DNA from: Coriobacteriaceae bacterium
GTDB lineage: Bacteria > Actinomycetota > Coriobacteriia > Coriobacteriales > Coriobacteriaceae
Assembly (NCBI GenBank): GCA_025757745.1
Contig: CP107217.1
Coordinates: 1,612,001 to 1,676,000, forward strand
Direction of reading: 5' to 3'
Length of the DNA: 64,000 nt
Made by a program: the position numbers and the translations under genes. Under the pieces are notes generated by a model that saw only the letters and a program-made list of their open reading frames with translations, made no database searches and was not told the DNA's origin. This document shows, piece by piece, positions 1-8,173 of this stretch (its first letter is position 1; each line of letters starts with the position of its first letter).

Positions 1-447
1 AGACTGCGTGAGGATGTTCGCCCCGGGGTGCTGCTCGCTGAAAAGCGTGTAGTTGATACCCGCAGCCACGTAGCCCTGAGCGCAGAGCCAATGGAGGGTC
101 CGCGCGTCGTCGGCCTTGTCACCGCTGGTGAACCCGCCGGAGTGCAGGTACACGACCAACCCGTAGTGCTGCCGCGACCGGTCGGCGGGTACATAGAGGT
201 CGAACTTGTTCGCGTCGCCGTCGCCGTAGGGGATGTCGGCATAAACCGTTCCCACCGAGTCGTTCCAAACGACGGAGAAATCGTCGCCGAGGGGATTGCT
301 CACCAGCTTGATGGCCGCCGAAAGCGTGAAGACGGCAATGAATATCCCCACGTAGAGGAAGCCCCAGAGAATGCGGTGGCGCTTTTTGGATGGCTGCTCT
401 GGCGCATCGGTGGCTTGGAGAGGAATCGCAGGATCTCTAAAGCCCAT
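1..447 (-). CDS. alpha/beta hydrolase (esterase/lipase), 5' part only
   Basis: The first 149 residues are visible and the gene runs off the left edge of the window. Residues about 26-48 form one hydrophobic segment (RILWGFLYVGIFIAVF...), so the protein is probably membrane-anchored with its hydrolase domain outside. HSGGF near residues 102-106 resembles the HGGG oxyanion-hole motif of hormone-sensitive-lipase-type esterases; the nucleophile and rest of the triad lie beyond the edge. The ATG at 447 lies 21 nt after the stop of the ABC-F gene on the same strand, so the two are probably co-transcribed. The substrate cannot be deduced. Confidence 0.75.
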   Translation of the reverse strand, partial: MGFRDPAIPLQATDAPEQPSKKRHRILWGFLYVGIFIAVFTLSAAIKLVSNPLGDDFSVVWNDSVGTVYADIPYGDGDANKFDLYVPADRSRQHYGLVVYLHSGGFTSGDKADDARTLHWLCAQGYVAAGINYTLFSEQHPGANILTQS

Positions 448-468
448 TGACAAGCCACTCGCTCCAAT

Positions 469-1956
469 TCATCCAACTCTTAGCGCGTGACCATCAACGA
501 GCTGTTCGATCAGCCATCTCGTTTGCCCTACAGCTTCCGCCAACCGGATATCGTGCGTGACCAGAAGGATCGCCCCGGGGAATCCAACGAGCAGTCTCTG
601 CAATGCCTCTATCGAGCCGATATCGAGGTGATTGGTCGGCTCGTCGAGCACGAGGAAGTTGGGTTCCGCAACCAGCTTCTCCGCGAGCATCAGCTTTCGG
701 AGCTCACCGGGGCTCAGGTCGTCGCCATCGAGCAGTCTATCGGGGTCGGAGTTCAGGCGTGCCACGATGGACAGGATACGCCCCTTTTTCTCTTGCGTAT
801 GCTTGCGCAGCTGCTCAAGGGCACGCTCTCGCTCGACCGACGCAACAACCTGAGGAACATAGGCAACCTTTATATTCTCGGGGACGGAATCGATGATGGC
901 ACGCACCAATAGACTCTTGCCCGTCCCATTTGCTCCGGTCAACACCACATGGTCTGTTGGAGAGACCCAGAGCTGAGGCACATTCAAGCAGAACTCGCCC
1001 GCTAAGAGCCGAGTAGGACCAACGCGCGCAACGATACTCGATCTGGCGGCTTCTCCGAAATCGCTAATGCAGTGGTCGTAGCGCTTCGGCACAGAGTTCT
1101 CCGATAGCGTCGACTCCGCCCTCGCAAGACGTTCATCCATGGCGGCTGATAGTTTACCGGCTACACCGTCCTTCCCAGAGACTATGGCGCGCCCGATCCG
1201 CGCGCGCCCGTCGCTATCTCTCTTGTCCAGACCGCGCTTGCTGCGCTTGCCCTTCTGACGTGCCGCCTCCTCGCTCCTGCGCTGCGCCTCCGCCTTCAGC
1301 CGCTTCACTTCGCGCATAGCCTTCTCTCGGTCGCGCAGCGCGGTGGCACGTTCGCTTGCCGCCTGATCGCTCGCCTTCGAATAACCGCCCGGGCGCATGA
1401 TCCAGCGTGCGCCGTCGCACAGGAGGCTCTGATCGACGAGGCCATCGAGCAATTCCCTGTCATGGGAGATGAGGATGCCGACTCCATCGAATGAGGCTAG
1501 CGCCTCGCTCACGATTTCACGCGTCGGGGCATCAAGATCGTTCGTCGGCTCATCCATGACAAGCACGTCGGGGCGAGCATAGAGCGCGCATGCGATCTGG
1601 AGTCGTTTCTGCTGGCCGCCTGAGAGCGTGTCGTAGCGCCAGGGCCAATCGTCTCCGATATGCAGAAGCGCCTTTGCGCGCTGCGCTTCTTGGTTCCAGT
1701 CTGACGCGAAGTCTATGAGGTTCCCAGGTTCGAGCGAAGAATCCTGCTGGCAGTACACGGAGAACAGCTTCGAGCCCACCGTTCCGGAATCGGGCTCGAT
1801 AAGGCGCGTGGCGATTCTCGCTAGCGTGCTCTTCCCGCATCCGTTGTCACCGATCACGGCAGTCCATCCTGAGGAAAACGTGACGCCGACATCCCTTACA
1901 GCGGGAGAGACCGCACCAGGATAGGTGTAACTAATGTTTGTGAGATTCAACTGCAT
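469..1956 (-). CDS. ABC-F family ATPase, probable ribosome-protection protein
   Basis: 495 aa with two ABC nucleotide-binding domains in one chain and no membrane segments. Domain 1 has Walker A GDNGCGKST (about 36-44), signature LSGGQQ and Walker B VMDEPTNDLD. Domain 2 has GANGTGKS, LSPGELRKL and VLDEPTNHLD. Between them is a long, highly charged linker containing KRSKRGLDKRDSDG. This layout is that of ABC-F proteins, which act at the ribosomal E site; the 495-aa length and charged linker fit the antibiotic-resistance branch (Vga/Lsa/Msr-like) more than the housekeeping EttA/Uup types. The structured leader upstream, with a hidden ribosome binding site, supports drug-inducible expression. 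Which drug class it covers cannot be read from sequence. Confidence 0.85.
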   Translation of the reverse strand: MQLNLTNISYTYPGAVSPAVRDVGVTFSSGWTAVIGDNGCGKSTLARIATRLIEPDSGTVGSKLFSVYCQQDSSLEPGNLIDFASDWNQEAQRAKALLHIGDDWPWRYDTLSGGQQKRLQIACALYARPDVLVMDEPTNDLDAPTREIVSEALASFDGVGILISHDRELLDGLVDQSLLCDGARWIMRPGGYSKASDQAASERATALRDREKAMREVKRLKAEAQRRSEEAARQKGKRSKRGLDKRDSDGRARIGRAIVSGKDGVAGKLSAAMDERLARAESTLSENSVPKRYDHCISDFGEAARSSIVARVGPTRLLAGEFCLNVPQLWVSPTDHVVLTGANGTGKSLLVRAIIDSVPENIKVAYVPQVVASVERERALEQLRKHTQEKKGRILSIVARLNSDPDRLLDGDDLSPGELRKLMLAEKLVAEPNFLVLDEPTNHLDIGSIEALQRLLVGFPGAILLVTHDIRLAEAVGQTRWLIEQLVDGHALRVG

Positions 1957-2139
1957 GGCGAGCTCCTTCGAAAGGAGACCGCGCAGGGGTTAGGCACGCG
2001 AGGTGTGGAATCAAGACGAGAAGATACTGAAGCGACGCGGAACCCTAACGAGCGATCGAGCGTACAAAATGGTCGTTTGGGACCCTTAGCGGGCATCGCT
2101 AGTTCTTCATCTAACCTAACCTAACTCGAAGCGTCGCAT
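1947..2139 (-). promoter_or_regulatory. putative leader ORFs upstream of the ABC-F gene
   Basis: Two candidate leader reading frames precede the ABC-F gene. The first (2139 to 2116) encodes MRRFELG and stop, with GGAG 8 nt before its ATG. The second starts at ATG 2096 (MPAKGPKRPF...), runs 49 codons and ends with TGA at 1947, so it crosses the hidden ribosome binding site and overlaps the ABC-F start. Translation through the second frame would melt the hairpin. Stalling of a drug-bound ribosome on either frame could also free it. Neither peptide is proven. Confidence 0.4.
1963..1977 (-). promoter_or_regulatory. hairpin hiding the ABC-F ribosome binding site
   Basis: On the minus strand CTCCTT-TCG-AAGGAG is a perfect 6-bp stem with a 3-nt loop. 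Its 3' arm AAGGAG is the Shine-Dalgarno sequence of the ABC-F gene, 6 nt before the ATG at 1956. In the folded state the site would be masked, as in translational attenuators of resistance genes. Regulation is inferred; the complementarity is seen directly. Confidence 0.6.
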
Positions 2140-2170
2140 GGCAAAGGCTCCGCTGATTGAATGATATTCA

Positions 2171-2227
2171 AATTATAGCACGCGTATTGAATTATAGCAC
2201 GCGTATTGAATTATAGCGCGCGTGTTG
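2171..2227 (-). promoter_or_regulatory. three tandem 19-bp repeats, each with a TATAAT box
   Basis: Three contiguous 19-bp copies lie at 2171-2189, 2190-2208 and 2209-2227. Read on the minus strand each contains a perfect TATAAT (2172-2177, 2191-2196, 2210-2215). The first two are preceded by TGC, giving exact extended -10 elements (TGnTATAAT); the third has CGC. Each unit also holds an ACGCGT or GCGCGC palindrome. No good -35 hexamer is seen. The array faces the ABC-F gene and is its likely promoter region. Confidence 0.55.
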
Positions 2228-2390
2228 AAAATAGGTTTGAACCACGAACAAGCTGGGATAATGCATCATCGCCCACAAACCACCTGAAATTCTGCCAGCG
2301 AGTAATTCTAGGAAACGAATGTATCAACTGTGGGCAAGTATGATTAACTAAAGCAACACAAGGAGACGAATTGCAACACCAACAAGCGAA

Positions 2391-2420
2391 AATGGCTTAG
2401 CGATGCATCGCTAAGCCATT
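2391..2420 (-). terminator. perfect 30-bp palindrome downstream of guaA
   Basis: A perfect inverted repeat with 15-nt arms (AATGGCTTAGCGATG) and no loop. On the minus strand it is followed by TTTTCGC, a weak T-run, so it could end guaA transcription about 125 nt past that stop codon. A protein-binding palindrome is an alternative. I recognise no gene elsewhere in 2228-2546. Confidence 0.4.
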
Positions 2421-2546
2421 GAATCGCCTCTTTGCAAAGTGAGAGAAATCCCAATGCGTTTAAAAAATCGTGTCAGAAAAGTACACCTATTTACAAAGAA
2501 GTTCAAAGGAGCAAACTAATATAAAAAGTGCCTCTGAACTGGGGGT

Positions 2547-3370
2547 TTACTCCCACTCCACCGTGCCGACGGGCTTGGGGGTCAGGTCGTAGCAAACGCG
2601 GCAGATACCGGGGACCTCGGCGGTAACGCGGGCGGTGATGCGCTTGAGCAGCGCCCAGTCAAGCTCGGGCACCTCGGCGGTCATGACATCGACGGTGCTG
2701 ATGCAGCGGATGATGCAGGGCCAGTCGTAGGCGCGCTTGCCCTCGCGCACGCCAGTGGCGCGGAAGTCGGGCACAACGGCGAAGTACTGCCAAATGGTAA
2801 GACCGGCCTTGTCGATCTCCTCACGCACGATGGCGTCGGCCTCGCGCAGCGCCTCAAGACGGTCGCGGGTGATGGCACCGAGGCAATGGACACCCAGGCC
2901 GGGGCCGGGGAACGGCTGGCGCTCAACCATGTTCTCGGGCAGACCGAGTTCGCGGCCCACGACGCGCACCTCGTCCTTGTACAGCAGCTTAACGGGCTCG
3001 CAGAGCTCAAACTGCAGGTCCTCGGGCAGACCGCCCACGTTGTGATGGGCCTTCACGCCGTCCTGCGACTCCAGGATGTCGGGATAGATGGTGCCCTGAG
3101 CGAGGAAGCTGACCTCATCGCCCACCTTTCGGGCCTCTTCCTCAAACACGCGAATGAACTCGGCGCCGATAATCTTACGCTTGGCCTCGGGCTCGGCGAC
3201 GTCGACGAGCTTGTCGAGGAAGCGGTCGGTCGCGTCCACGTAGACCAGATTCGCATCCATCTGGTTCTTAAAGACGTCGACGACCTGCTCGCTCTCGCCC
3301 TTGCGCATAAGGCCGTGGTTCACGTGCACGCAAATGAGCTGCTTGCCGATGGCCCTGATGAGGAGCGCCG
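2547..3370 (-). pseudogene. guaA: GMP synthase, C-terminal fragment
   Basis: The reading frame gives the C-terminal half of GuaA: the end of the ATP-pyrophosphatase domain (VHVNHGLMRKGESEQV) and the complete dimerisation domain ending in KPVGTVEWE. The enzyme makes GMP from XMP, ATP and glutamine. Normal length is about 510-520 aa. Here the glutamine amidotransferase domain and the ATP-binding SGGVDS loop are missing, because GuaA-like sequence stops at about 3370 where a DUF4143 fragment begins on the other strand. The only in-frame start is an internal GTG, so no functional product is expected from this copy. Confidence 0.85.
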
Positions 3371-3845
3371 CGACAAGACGGTCGAGAACTACCTCAAAGC
3401 CCTCGAAAGCGCCTACATCCTGAGCGAATGCGAACAGAACGGCATCGCCGGCAAGCAGGTGCTTAGACCCCAGCGCAAGTTCTATCCCATCGACACCGGC
3501 TTGCGCAATCTAGCTAGCAACTATGCCCCAAAGGGCCTGGGCGCTCAGCTCGAGTGCGTGGTATTCAACGAGCTCGTGCGCCGTGGCTACAACGTGACCG
3601 TGGGCGCACTGCTTAAAGGCGAGGTAGACTTCGTGGCCGACAAGCACGACGAGCGCCTCTACATCCAGGTGACCGAAACGCTTGCAAGCCCCGAGACATA
3701 CGAGCGCGAACTGGCGCCTTTTTCCCTCGTAAACGATGCCTTCCCCAAGCTGGTGCTCACCACCGATCGCCTGCGGCTCGGCACCACCGAGCAAGGCGTG
3801 CGCATCGAGAACCTGGTGGACTGGTTGCTCAAAGGCTGGAGCTGA
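3371..3845 (+). pseudogene. DUF4143 ATPase, C-terminal fragment
   Basis: From KTVENYLKALESAYIL to the terminal IENLVDWLLKGWS this matches the DUF4143 half of AAA-type ATPases, with the nuclease-like motif GEVDFVADK and YIQVTET. The N-terminal Walker A/B half is missing. Homology begins exactly where guaA homology ends on the opposite strand. The reading frame continues upstream only as antisense of guaA. The same family occurs intact at 5955-7238, whose C-terminal half (GEVDFVAS, YIQVTED) is clearly similar, so this is a second, broken member. Confidence 0.8.
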
Positions 3846-4377
3846 GCGACGCAAGTGTCCAGCACGCACCTGGACAGGACCCGCATGGCGCCCTCCGCCG
3901 CCAGACGGCCGCGGCAGGCCTCCTGCAGGAACACGTATGCCGCCGCCTCGAGCGTGAAAAGCTCCTCGCCGCGCATGCCCTCGCCCCGTCCAATAAACGT
4001 TCACCGCGCTAAAGGAGAGCGCGACCGTCAATAAAGAGCGCTTTTGCGCACTAAAAATCAGTGAATCTGAACTCAGAAACGCTTGTTGTCCACGAAGCAT
4101 CGAGTATCGTCCCGTCCCGCACATCGTCCGTCGGGCTGGAAAGGGAGATCGGTGCGTCTCCCCCGCCCGTTCCGGATTCGACGCAAAGCAGCACGGGCGA
4201 CGCGCCCTTCCGGCCCACGCCCCTCCCCTCTTCCAACTGGCCTTAATCCGCCGAATCGCATCCTTCTGCCCGAATGTAGGCCACAATCATCGACATATCG
4301 TCAGCCGCACGCCGCCGGGGCGGCTCCCGCATCGTGGCAAAGCGGGTCCGCGCCGGGGCGTCGGTTGACGGCTCGGC
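3846..4377. other. no recognisable gene
   Basis: This interval separates the DUF4143 fragment from the permease fragment. Short open frames exist on both strands (for example minus 3976, beginning MRGEELFTLEAAAYVFLQEA, and minus 4236-4051), but I recognise none and none has a convincing ribosome binding site with neighbouring context. It is probably degraded sequence. Confidence 0.4.
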
Positions 4378-4984
4378 CTACAGCTCGCGCCTTCCGTACA
4401 GCCCGAGAGAGACGACGGCGGAGGCGGCCAGCATCAGAAGCGAGGCCGCGAGCAGCGCCGCCATCGAGGCCGCAAGTCCAGCGGGGGTCTCGACGAACGT
4501 GAGAAAGTCCGTCACGAGCCCGAACGCGCCGCCTTCGAGAATCCCCGAGTTCCCGAGAAGCATGGGGGTGACCACGAACAGGCCGACGGTGACGGTTGGC
4601 AGAAACTGGGTCGCCTTGGTCTGGCCGAGCTTGAAGTACACCGGCGTCACGACGGACGCGACGGCGGAGCCGATCAGGACGCAGACTGCGGTGGCGAAGG
4701 CCATGCCGGCGACCCTCTCCCCGCTGAACGCGAGGAACTCGGAGAGGCCTCCCGGCAGCTCCACGGCGGACGCGAGTCCCATGACCGCAAGCGATACGGC
4801 GAAGCCGACCGCCGAGCCGATGAGGCCGAGCGTCGCGATGGCGGCATAGCGGCTCAGGACGACGTCGCGCTTCGAGACGGGAAGGGTGAGGCGATAAGAG
4901 CCCCATCCGTTCTGGTCGTCGTAGACGGAGAAGCCGATCGCACCCATCATGAGGCACATGCTGGCGAGGACGGCGGGGCGGCCG
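4378..4984 (-). pseudogene. ABC-2 type permease fragment (ABC2_membrane_5 type)
   Basis: About 195 residues of a multi-pass membrane protein, beginning near PAVLASMCLMMGAIGF and ending LYGRREL. The stretch YRLTLPVSKRDVVLSRY is characteristic of the ABC-2 permease subfamily whose members are roughly 210-220 aa. At least four hydrophobic segments follow. The N-terminal first helix is missing, because upstream of about 4985 the frame becomes IS3 transposase sequence. No intact partner ATPase is adjacent. It is probably a remnant of an efflux ABC system. Confidence 0.65.
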
Positions 4985-5165
4985 CGGGCCCGCCGCCGGA
5001 GAGCTCGCGCCTCCTCCTCACCCAGTCGCCCAGGGTGCTCCCCGCCATGCCGAGCTCTCGGGCGACCTCCCTGACGGGCCGCCCCGCCGCGATGACGTAG
5101 TCGGCCGTCTCGTCCCGGTAGTCCTTGGGGAACTACTCGTACTTGGTCCCAGGCTCGGCTCCCAT
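4985..5165 (-). pseudogene. IS3-family OrfA fragment
   Basis: Minus-strand translation from ATG 5165 gives MGAEPGTKYE, a TAG stop, then FPKDYRDETADYVIAAGRPV and VARELGMAGSTLGDWVRRRR. This is the helix-turn-helix start of an IS3-family OrfA (HTH_Tnp_1). The element has an early in-frame stop and is cut at about 4985, where the permease fragment begins. The sequence just upstream of the ATG (GTGGACACCTGATAA on the minus strand, near 5200-5213) may be the element's end. It differs in sequence from the intact IS3 element at 7824-9042. Confidence 0.6.
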
Positions 5166-5213
5166 GGCCACACCCTCCTACGGGGCAGGTTCCTCTGCCG
5201 TCCAAATTATCAG

Positions 5214-5441
5214 GTGTCCACGGTTTCGACAGGGCTCAAATGCAAACAGGCGCTGGTCGCGGGCGGCATCGCTGCGGGCTGGTTCATCACAAGCCGGGGC
5301 GCTGCGGGGTCGGACGGCGGCCAGGTGACCGACTCCCAGTCCGTCGGAGGCGTCCCCGACTCCGGGCAGATGCCGCCCGACGCCAAGCAGGTGCCCGAGG
5401 ACCAGCTCCAGGGTGGCGGAGAGGTGACGTTCTCGAGCTAG
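5214..5441 (+). pseudogene. unrecognised protein, C-terminal fragment
   Basis: An open frame of 75 codons ends in a TAG. It begins inside what may be an IS end (MSTVSTG...), then reads LVAGGIAAGWFITSR, a hydrophobic segment, followed by a Gly/Asp/Gln-rich tail to GGGEVTFSS. It has no convincing start or ribosome binding site. It could be the tail of a membrane or secreted protein cut by the neighbouring IS3 fragment, and a strong hairpin follows it. The function is unknown. Confidence 0.35.
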
Positions 5442-5462
5442 GACGTCCAGTTGAAAAAAACG

Positions 5463-5493
5463 GGCCCCATGGCAACCATATTGCCATGGGGCC
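5463..5493 (-). terminator. strong bidirectional-looking terminator hairpin
   Basis: A perfect 13-bp stem (GGCCCCATGGCAA) with a 5-nt loop. On the minus strand it is followed by CGTTTTTTT, a good intrinsic terminator. On the plus strand the following run is only TTT. The minus-strand transcript it would stop is that of the DUF4143 gene, whose stop lies about 460 nt upstream. Confidence 0.7.
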
Positions 5494-5500
5494 TTTCAAA

Positions 5501-5954
5501 AAAAGACCCAAGCATTCAATCTGAAGCGTCAGTATCTTGAGTAACCATTATGAAACTGAGTGTGTGCAACTCAGAATCTCTATCCCATTCAAATTGAGCC
5601 ATGAGTTTTCTTCAGTAGCTTTCGCTCAAAAAGCACCAAGCCAATCGCTTCTCCGATTTCAGCGCACCCAAGAGATCTGTCCACCGTATCGGTTAACGAC
5701 GATTCCGGAACGAGGCCTGATTCCAATAGTGATGATAGACATCGAAACGCTCATAACATCAAAGCATGAACGAAGTTGTACTGTTATTTTGATATCGAAT
5801 CGGAGGAACGATTCTCTACGATGTTATTCTCTCCATAGCTAACTAGATATCCACTGCCTACTGCCGCCGGAAAAGCAAATGACCATATTGGGATTCCATT
5901 ATTGCTAGATTCTATAATTATCTGAAAAAAAATTCATAGATGAAAAAAATCCTT
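5501..5954. other. AT-rich stretch without a recognised gene
   Basis: Base composition drops sharply compared with the GC-rich surroundings. One plus-strand frame of 101 codons (5537-5842) lacks a good ribosome binding site and resembles nothing I know. The stretch lies downstream of the DUF4143 ATPase and may have arrived with it. Confidence 0.4.
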
Positions 5955-7238
5955 CTACGCCAGTAGTGGCCTTCTTTGCAAAAAGAAATCCATAACATCT
6001 AAGATACGAATCCCGTCAATCTCCCTTGGATAACTCCCCCGGGCAGCAATTACGAATTTCGGATATGCATCCCGTATGGCGCGCAGCGGCCTGAGCTCAC
6101 GCTCCATGGTGGCCGAGTCAGTCATATCCTCGGTTACCTGAATGTACGCACGCCCGTCTGACCTCGACGCCACGAAGTCCACCTCACCTGAGCGCAGCTT
6201 TCCAACGCTCACCTCAAAGCCCTCGTAGCGAAGTTGCAAATAGACCATGTTCTCAAAGACACGCCCCTGATCGGAATCACGGTAGCCCTGCAGATAGTTG
6301 CGGATTCCCGTGTCCACGATGTAACGCTTTCCACCCGTCTTCAGGAGATCCTTGCCCTTGATGTCATAGCGCCGAACAGGATAGAAGAGATACGCCTCAT
6401 CAAGCGCCCCCATGTATGCGTCAACAGTACCGTTCGCAGCCTCGACGCCGTCAGCCCGCAACGCTCCGGCAATACTGTTGACAGAATTCTCGTTACCGAT
6501 ATTGTCTGCAAGGAAGCGGCATGTCCGCTCCAGCAAATCAGGGCTTGTGAGCTGCCTGCGGCCACGCCTGCGATCGCGCTCGAGAATATCCCGGATGACG
6601 ACCGTCTCGTACAGTGACCTGCAATAGGCCTTATGAACCGCCCCGTCTAGCGTACCCAAGGATAGGTACGGCAGCCCGCCGTAGCGACGATAATGATCAA
6701 ACAGGCCAACCGCCGTGCTAAGCGAGCCATCCGGCAACTCGAAGACATCCATCCCAGCCGCAGCGCGAGAGGACAGTGACGCTCCCCGGAAATCGAGAAA
6801 CTCCGAGAAGACGAGCGGCAGCATCTCGACCTCCACATAACGCCCCGAGAGCAGCGTGGCAAGCTCGCTCGACAGCAGATAGGCGTTGGACCCCGTGATA
6901 TACATATCGCAATCAAGGTCAACGTGCAGGGAATTAATCGCGCGCTCCCAACCCTCGATCTCTTGGAGCTCGTCAAAAAAGAGATAGGGATGGACGATTC
7001 CCTCTGTCCGTTTGCGAACAAGCTGGTAAAGCCCGCGATAATCCAAGCCATCAAACTCCATGGACTCCATCTTGAACGTGAGAAGTCGCTCCCGGGAAAC
7101 GCCCTCCCTTGCCAGATGCTCGCGCATCATGTCCAGAAGGGTCGACTTCCCGCAACGACGAACCCCCGTAACGACCTTGACGAGGTCTCGATCCCGAAAG
7201 GCGAGAAGCTGGTCAAGGTACTTTTGACGGATAATCAT
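5955..7238 (-). CDS. AAA-type ATPase with DUF4143 domain
   Basis: 427 aa, full length for the family. The N-terminal AAA_14 domain carries Walker A GVRRCGKST (about residues 25-33) and Walker B PYLFFDELQEI. The C-terminal DUF4143 region carries DTGIRNYL and the PD-(D/E)xK-like GEVDFVAS...YIQV. Family members are widespread in gut bacteria and their role is not settled; links to toxin-antitoxin or defence-like functions have been suggested. I chose ATG 7238: GGAGG lies 4 nt upstream, whereas the overlapping GTG at 7241 would have a spacing of only 1 nt. Base composition is lower in GC than that of its neighbours, which suggests transfer. Confidence 0.85.
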   Translation of the reverse strand: MIIRQKYLDQLLAFRDRDLVKVVTGVRRCGKSTLLDMMREHLAREGVSRERLLTFKMESMEFDGLDYRGLYQLVRKRTEGIVHPYLFFDELQEIEGWERAINSLHVDLDCDMYITGSNAYLLSSELATLLSGRYVEVEMLPLVFSEFLDFRGASLSSRAAAGMDVFELPDGSLSTAVGLFDHYRRYGGLPYLSLGTLDGAVHKAYCRSLYETVVIRDILERDRRRGRRQLTSPDLLERTCRFLADNIGNENSVNSIAGALRADGVEAANGTVDAYMGALDEAYLFYPVRRYDIKGKDLLKTGGKRYIVDTGIRNYLQGYRDSDQGRVFENMVYLQLRYEGFEVSVGKLRSGEVDFVASRSDGRAYIQVTEDMTDSATMERELRPLRAIRDAYPKFVIAARGSYPREIDGIRILDVMDFFLQRRPLLA

Positions 7239-7550
7239 CACGCCTCCATGTGAAAGATCTTCATCTAATGCAAATTTTTAACATTGTAATCTAGAAGCTC
7301 TCAGAATCGAGGGAGATGCGGCGCGATTCATTTTCCGGCTCCTTCCTCGACGCAGCTTATGACCTCCACTTGCAACTGTATCCCCCACCCACGCTGGTGT
7401 GGTGGCACCAGAACCGAGACCGAGACTGCCATCTGGAGATGGCAACCGACTGGCGCGCGGCGTCGGGGCGCACGGGCGGTGGTTCCATGGGTGGCGTCGA
7501 ACGGACGAGTCGGTGGGCGCGGAGCGCCCGCCCGAAGGGAGGTGCCGCGC

Positions 7551-7823
7551 ATGGCTGCGGCGGAGGTGAGGGCCGAGGGCGTCAAGCGCTGGGCCGACAC
7601 GGGCGAGGAGCGCGTCCCGGTCCTCAGGGGCTGCTCGCTCGCGGCCGCGGGCGGGCTCACGGCGATCGTGGGGCCGTCGGGGGCGGGCAAGACGAGCCTC
7701 CTGTACTGCATGAGCGGGCTGGACGCCCCGGACGAGGGTCGTGTGCTGGTCGCGGGCCGCGACCTGTACGCCATGGGCGAGGGCGCCCGCACCCGCTTCC
7801 TGCGACAGGCTGCGGCGTTCGTG
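7551..7823 (+). pseudogene. ABC transporter ATP-binding protein, 5' fragment
   Basis: 91 residues starting MAAAEVRAEGVKRW after GGGAGG (9-nt spacing). Walker A GPSGAGKTS and MSGLDAPDEG...RDLYAM are typical of MacB/LolD-type ATPases paired with FtsX-like permeases. The frame breaks at FLRQAAAFV, exactly at the left end of the IS3 element; Q-loop, signature and Walker B are missing. The remainder is not found on the other side of the element, where a gene in the opposite orientation continues instead. Confidence 0.75.
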
Positions 7824-7885
7824 TTGGATTGGCTACACTGGTGTGGACAGTTCCGGGAGGGGCGCAAGAGACGGGAGGGCCGTAT

Positions 7886-8173
7886 ATGAGGGACCCCAGG
7901 CACCCGAGGCATTTCACCGACGAGTTCAAGAGGCAGATAGTCGACCTCTACAACGCCGGCAAGCCCAAGCGCGAGATCATGGACGAGTACGACCTCGGCA
8001 AGAGCACCGTGGAGAGGTGGATCAAGTCGATAAACGCGACCGGCTCGCCGCGCGCCGCGGACAACCGCACGCCCGAGCAGAACCGGATCCTGGAGCTCGA
8101 GCGCGAGAACCGCAGGCTCCGGATGGAGGTCGACGTCTTAAAACAAGCGGCGCTGATATACGCTCGAAAGTGA
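7886..8173 (+). CDS. IS3-family transposase OrfA
   Basis: 95 aa. An N-terminal helix-turn-helix (FTDEFKRQIVDLYNAGKPKR, then YDLGKSTVERWI) binds the IS ends. A C-terminal leucine-rich coiled coil (RILELERENRRLRMEVDVLK) serves for multimerisation. The frame ends at TGA 8171-8173, overlapping the GTG of orfB (GTGA). Near the end TTAAAAC gives an A-run for the -1 frameshift that normally makes the OrfAB fusion transposase. Confidence 0.85.
   Translation: MRDPRHPRHFTDEFKRQIVDLYNAGKPKREIMDEYDLGKSTVERWIKSINATGSPRAADNRTPEQNRILELERENRRLRMEVDVLKQAALIYARK

Noticed and set aside
4051..4246. Small genes at 4051-4246 on either strand
   Set aside because: Both strands are open over the same stretch, and neither frame has a clear start signal or a recognisable sequence.
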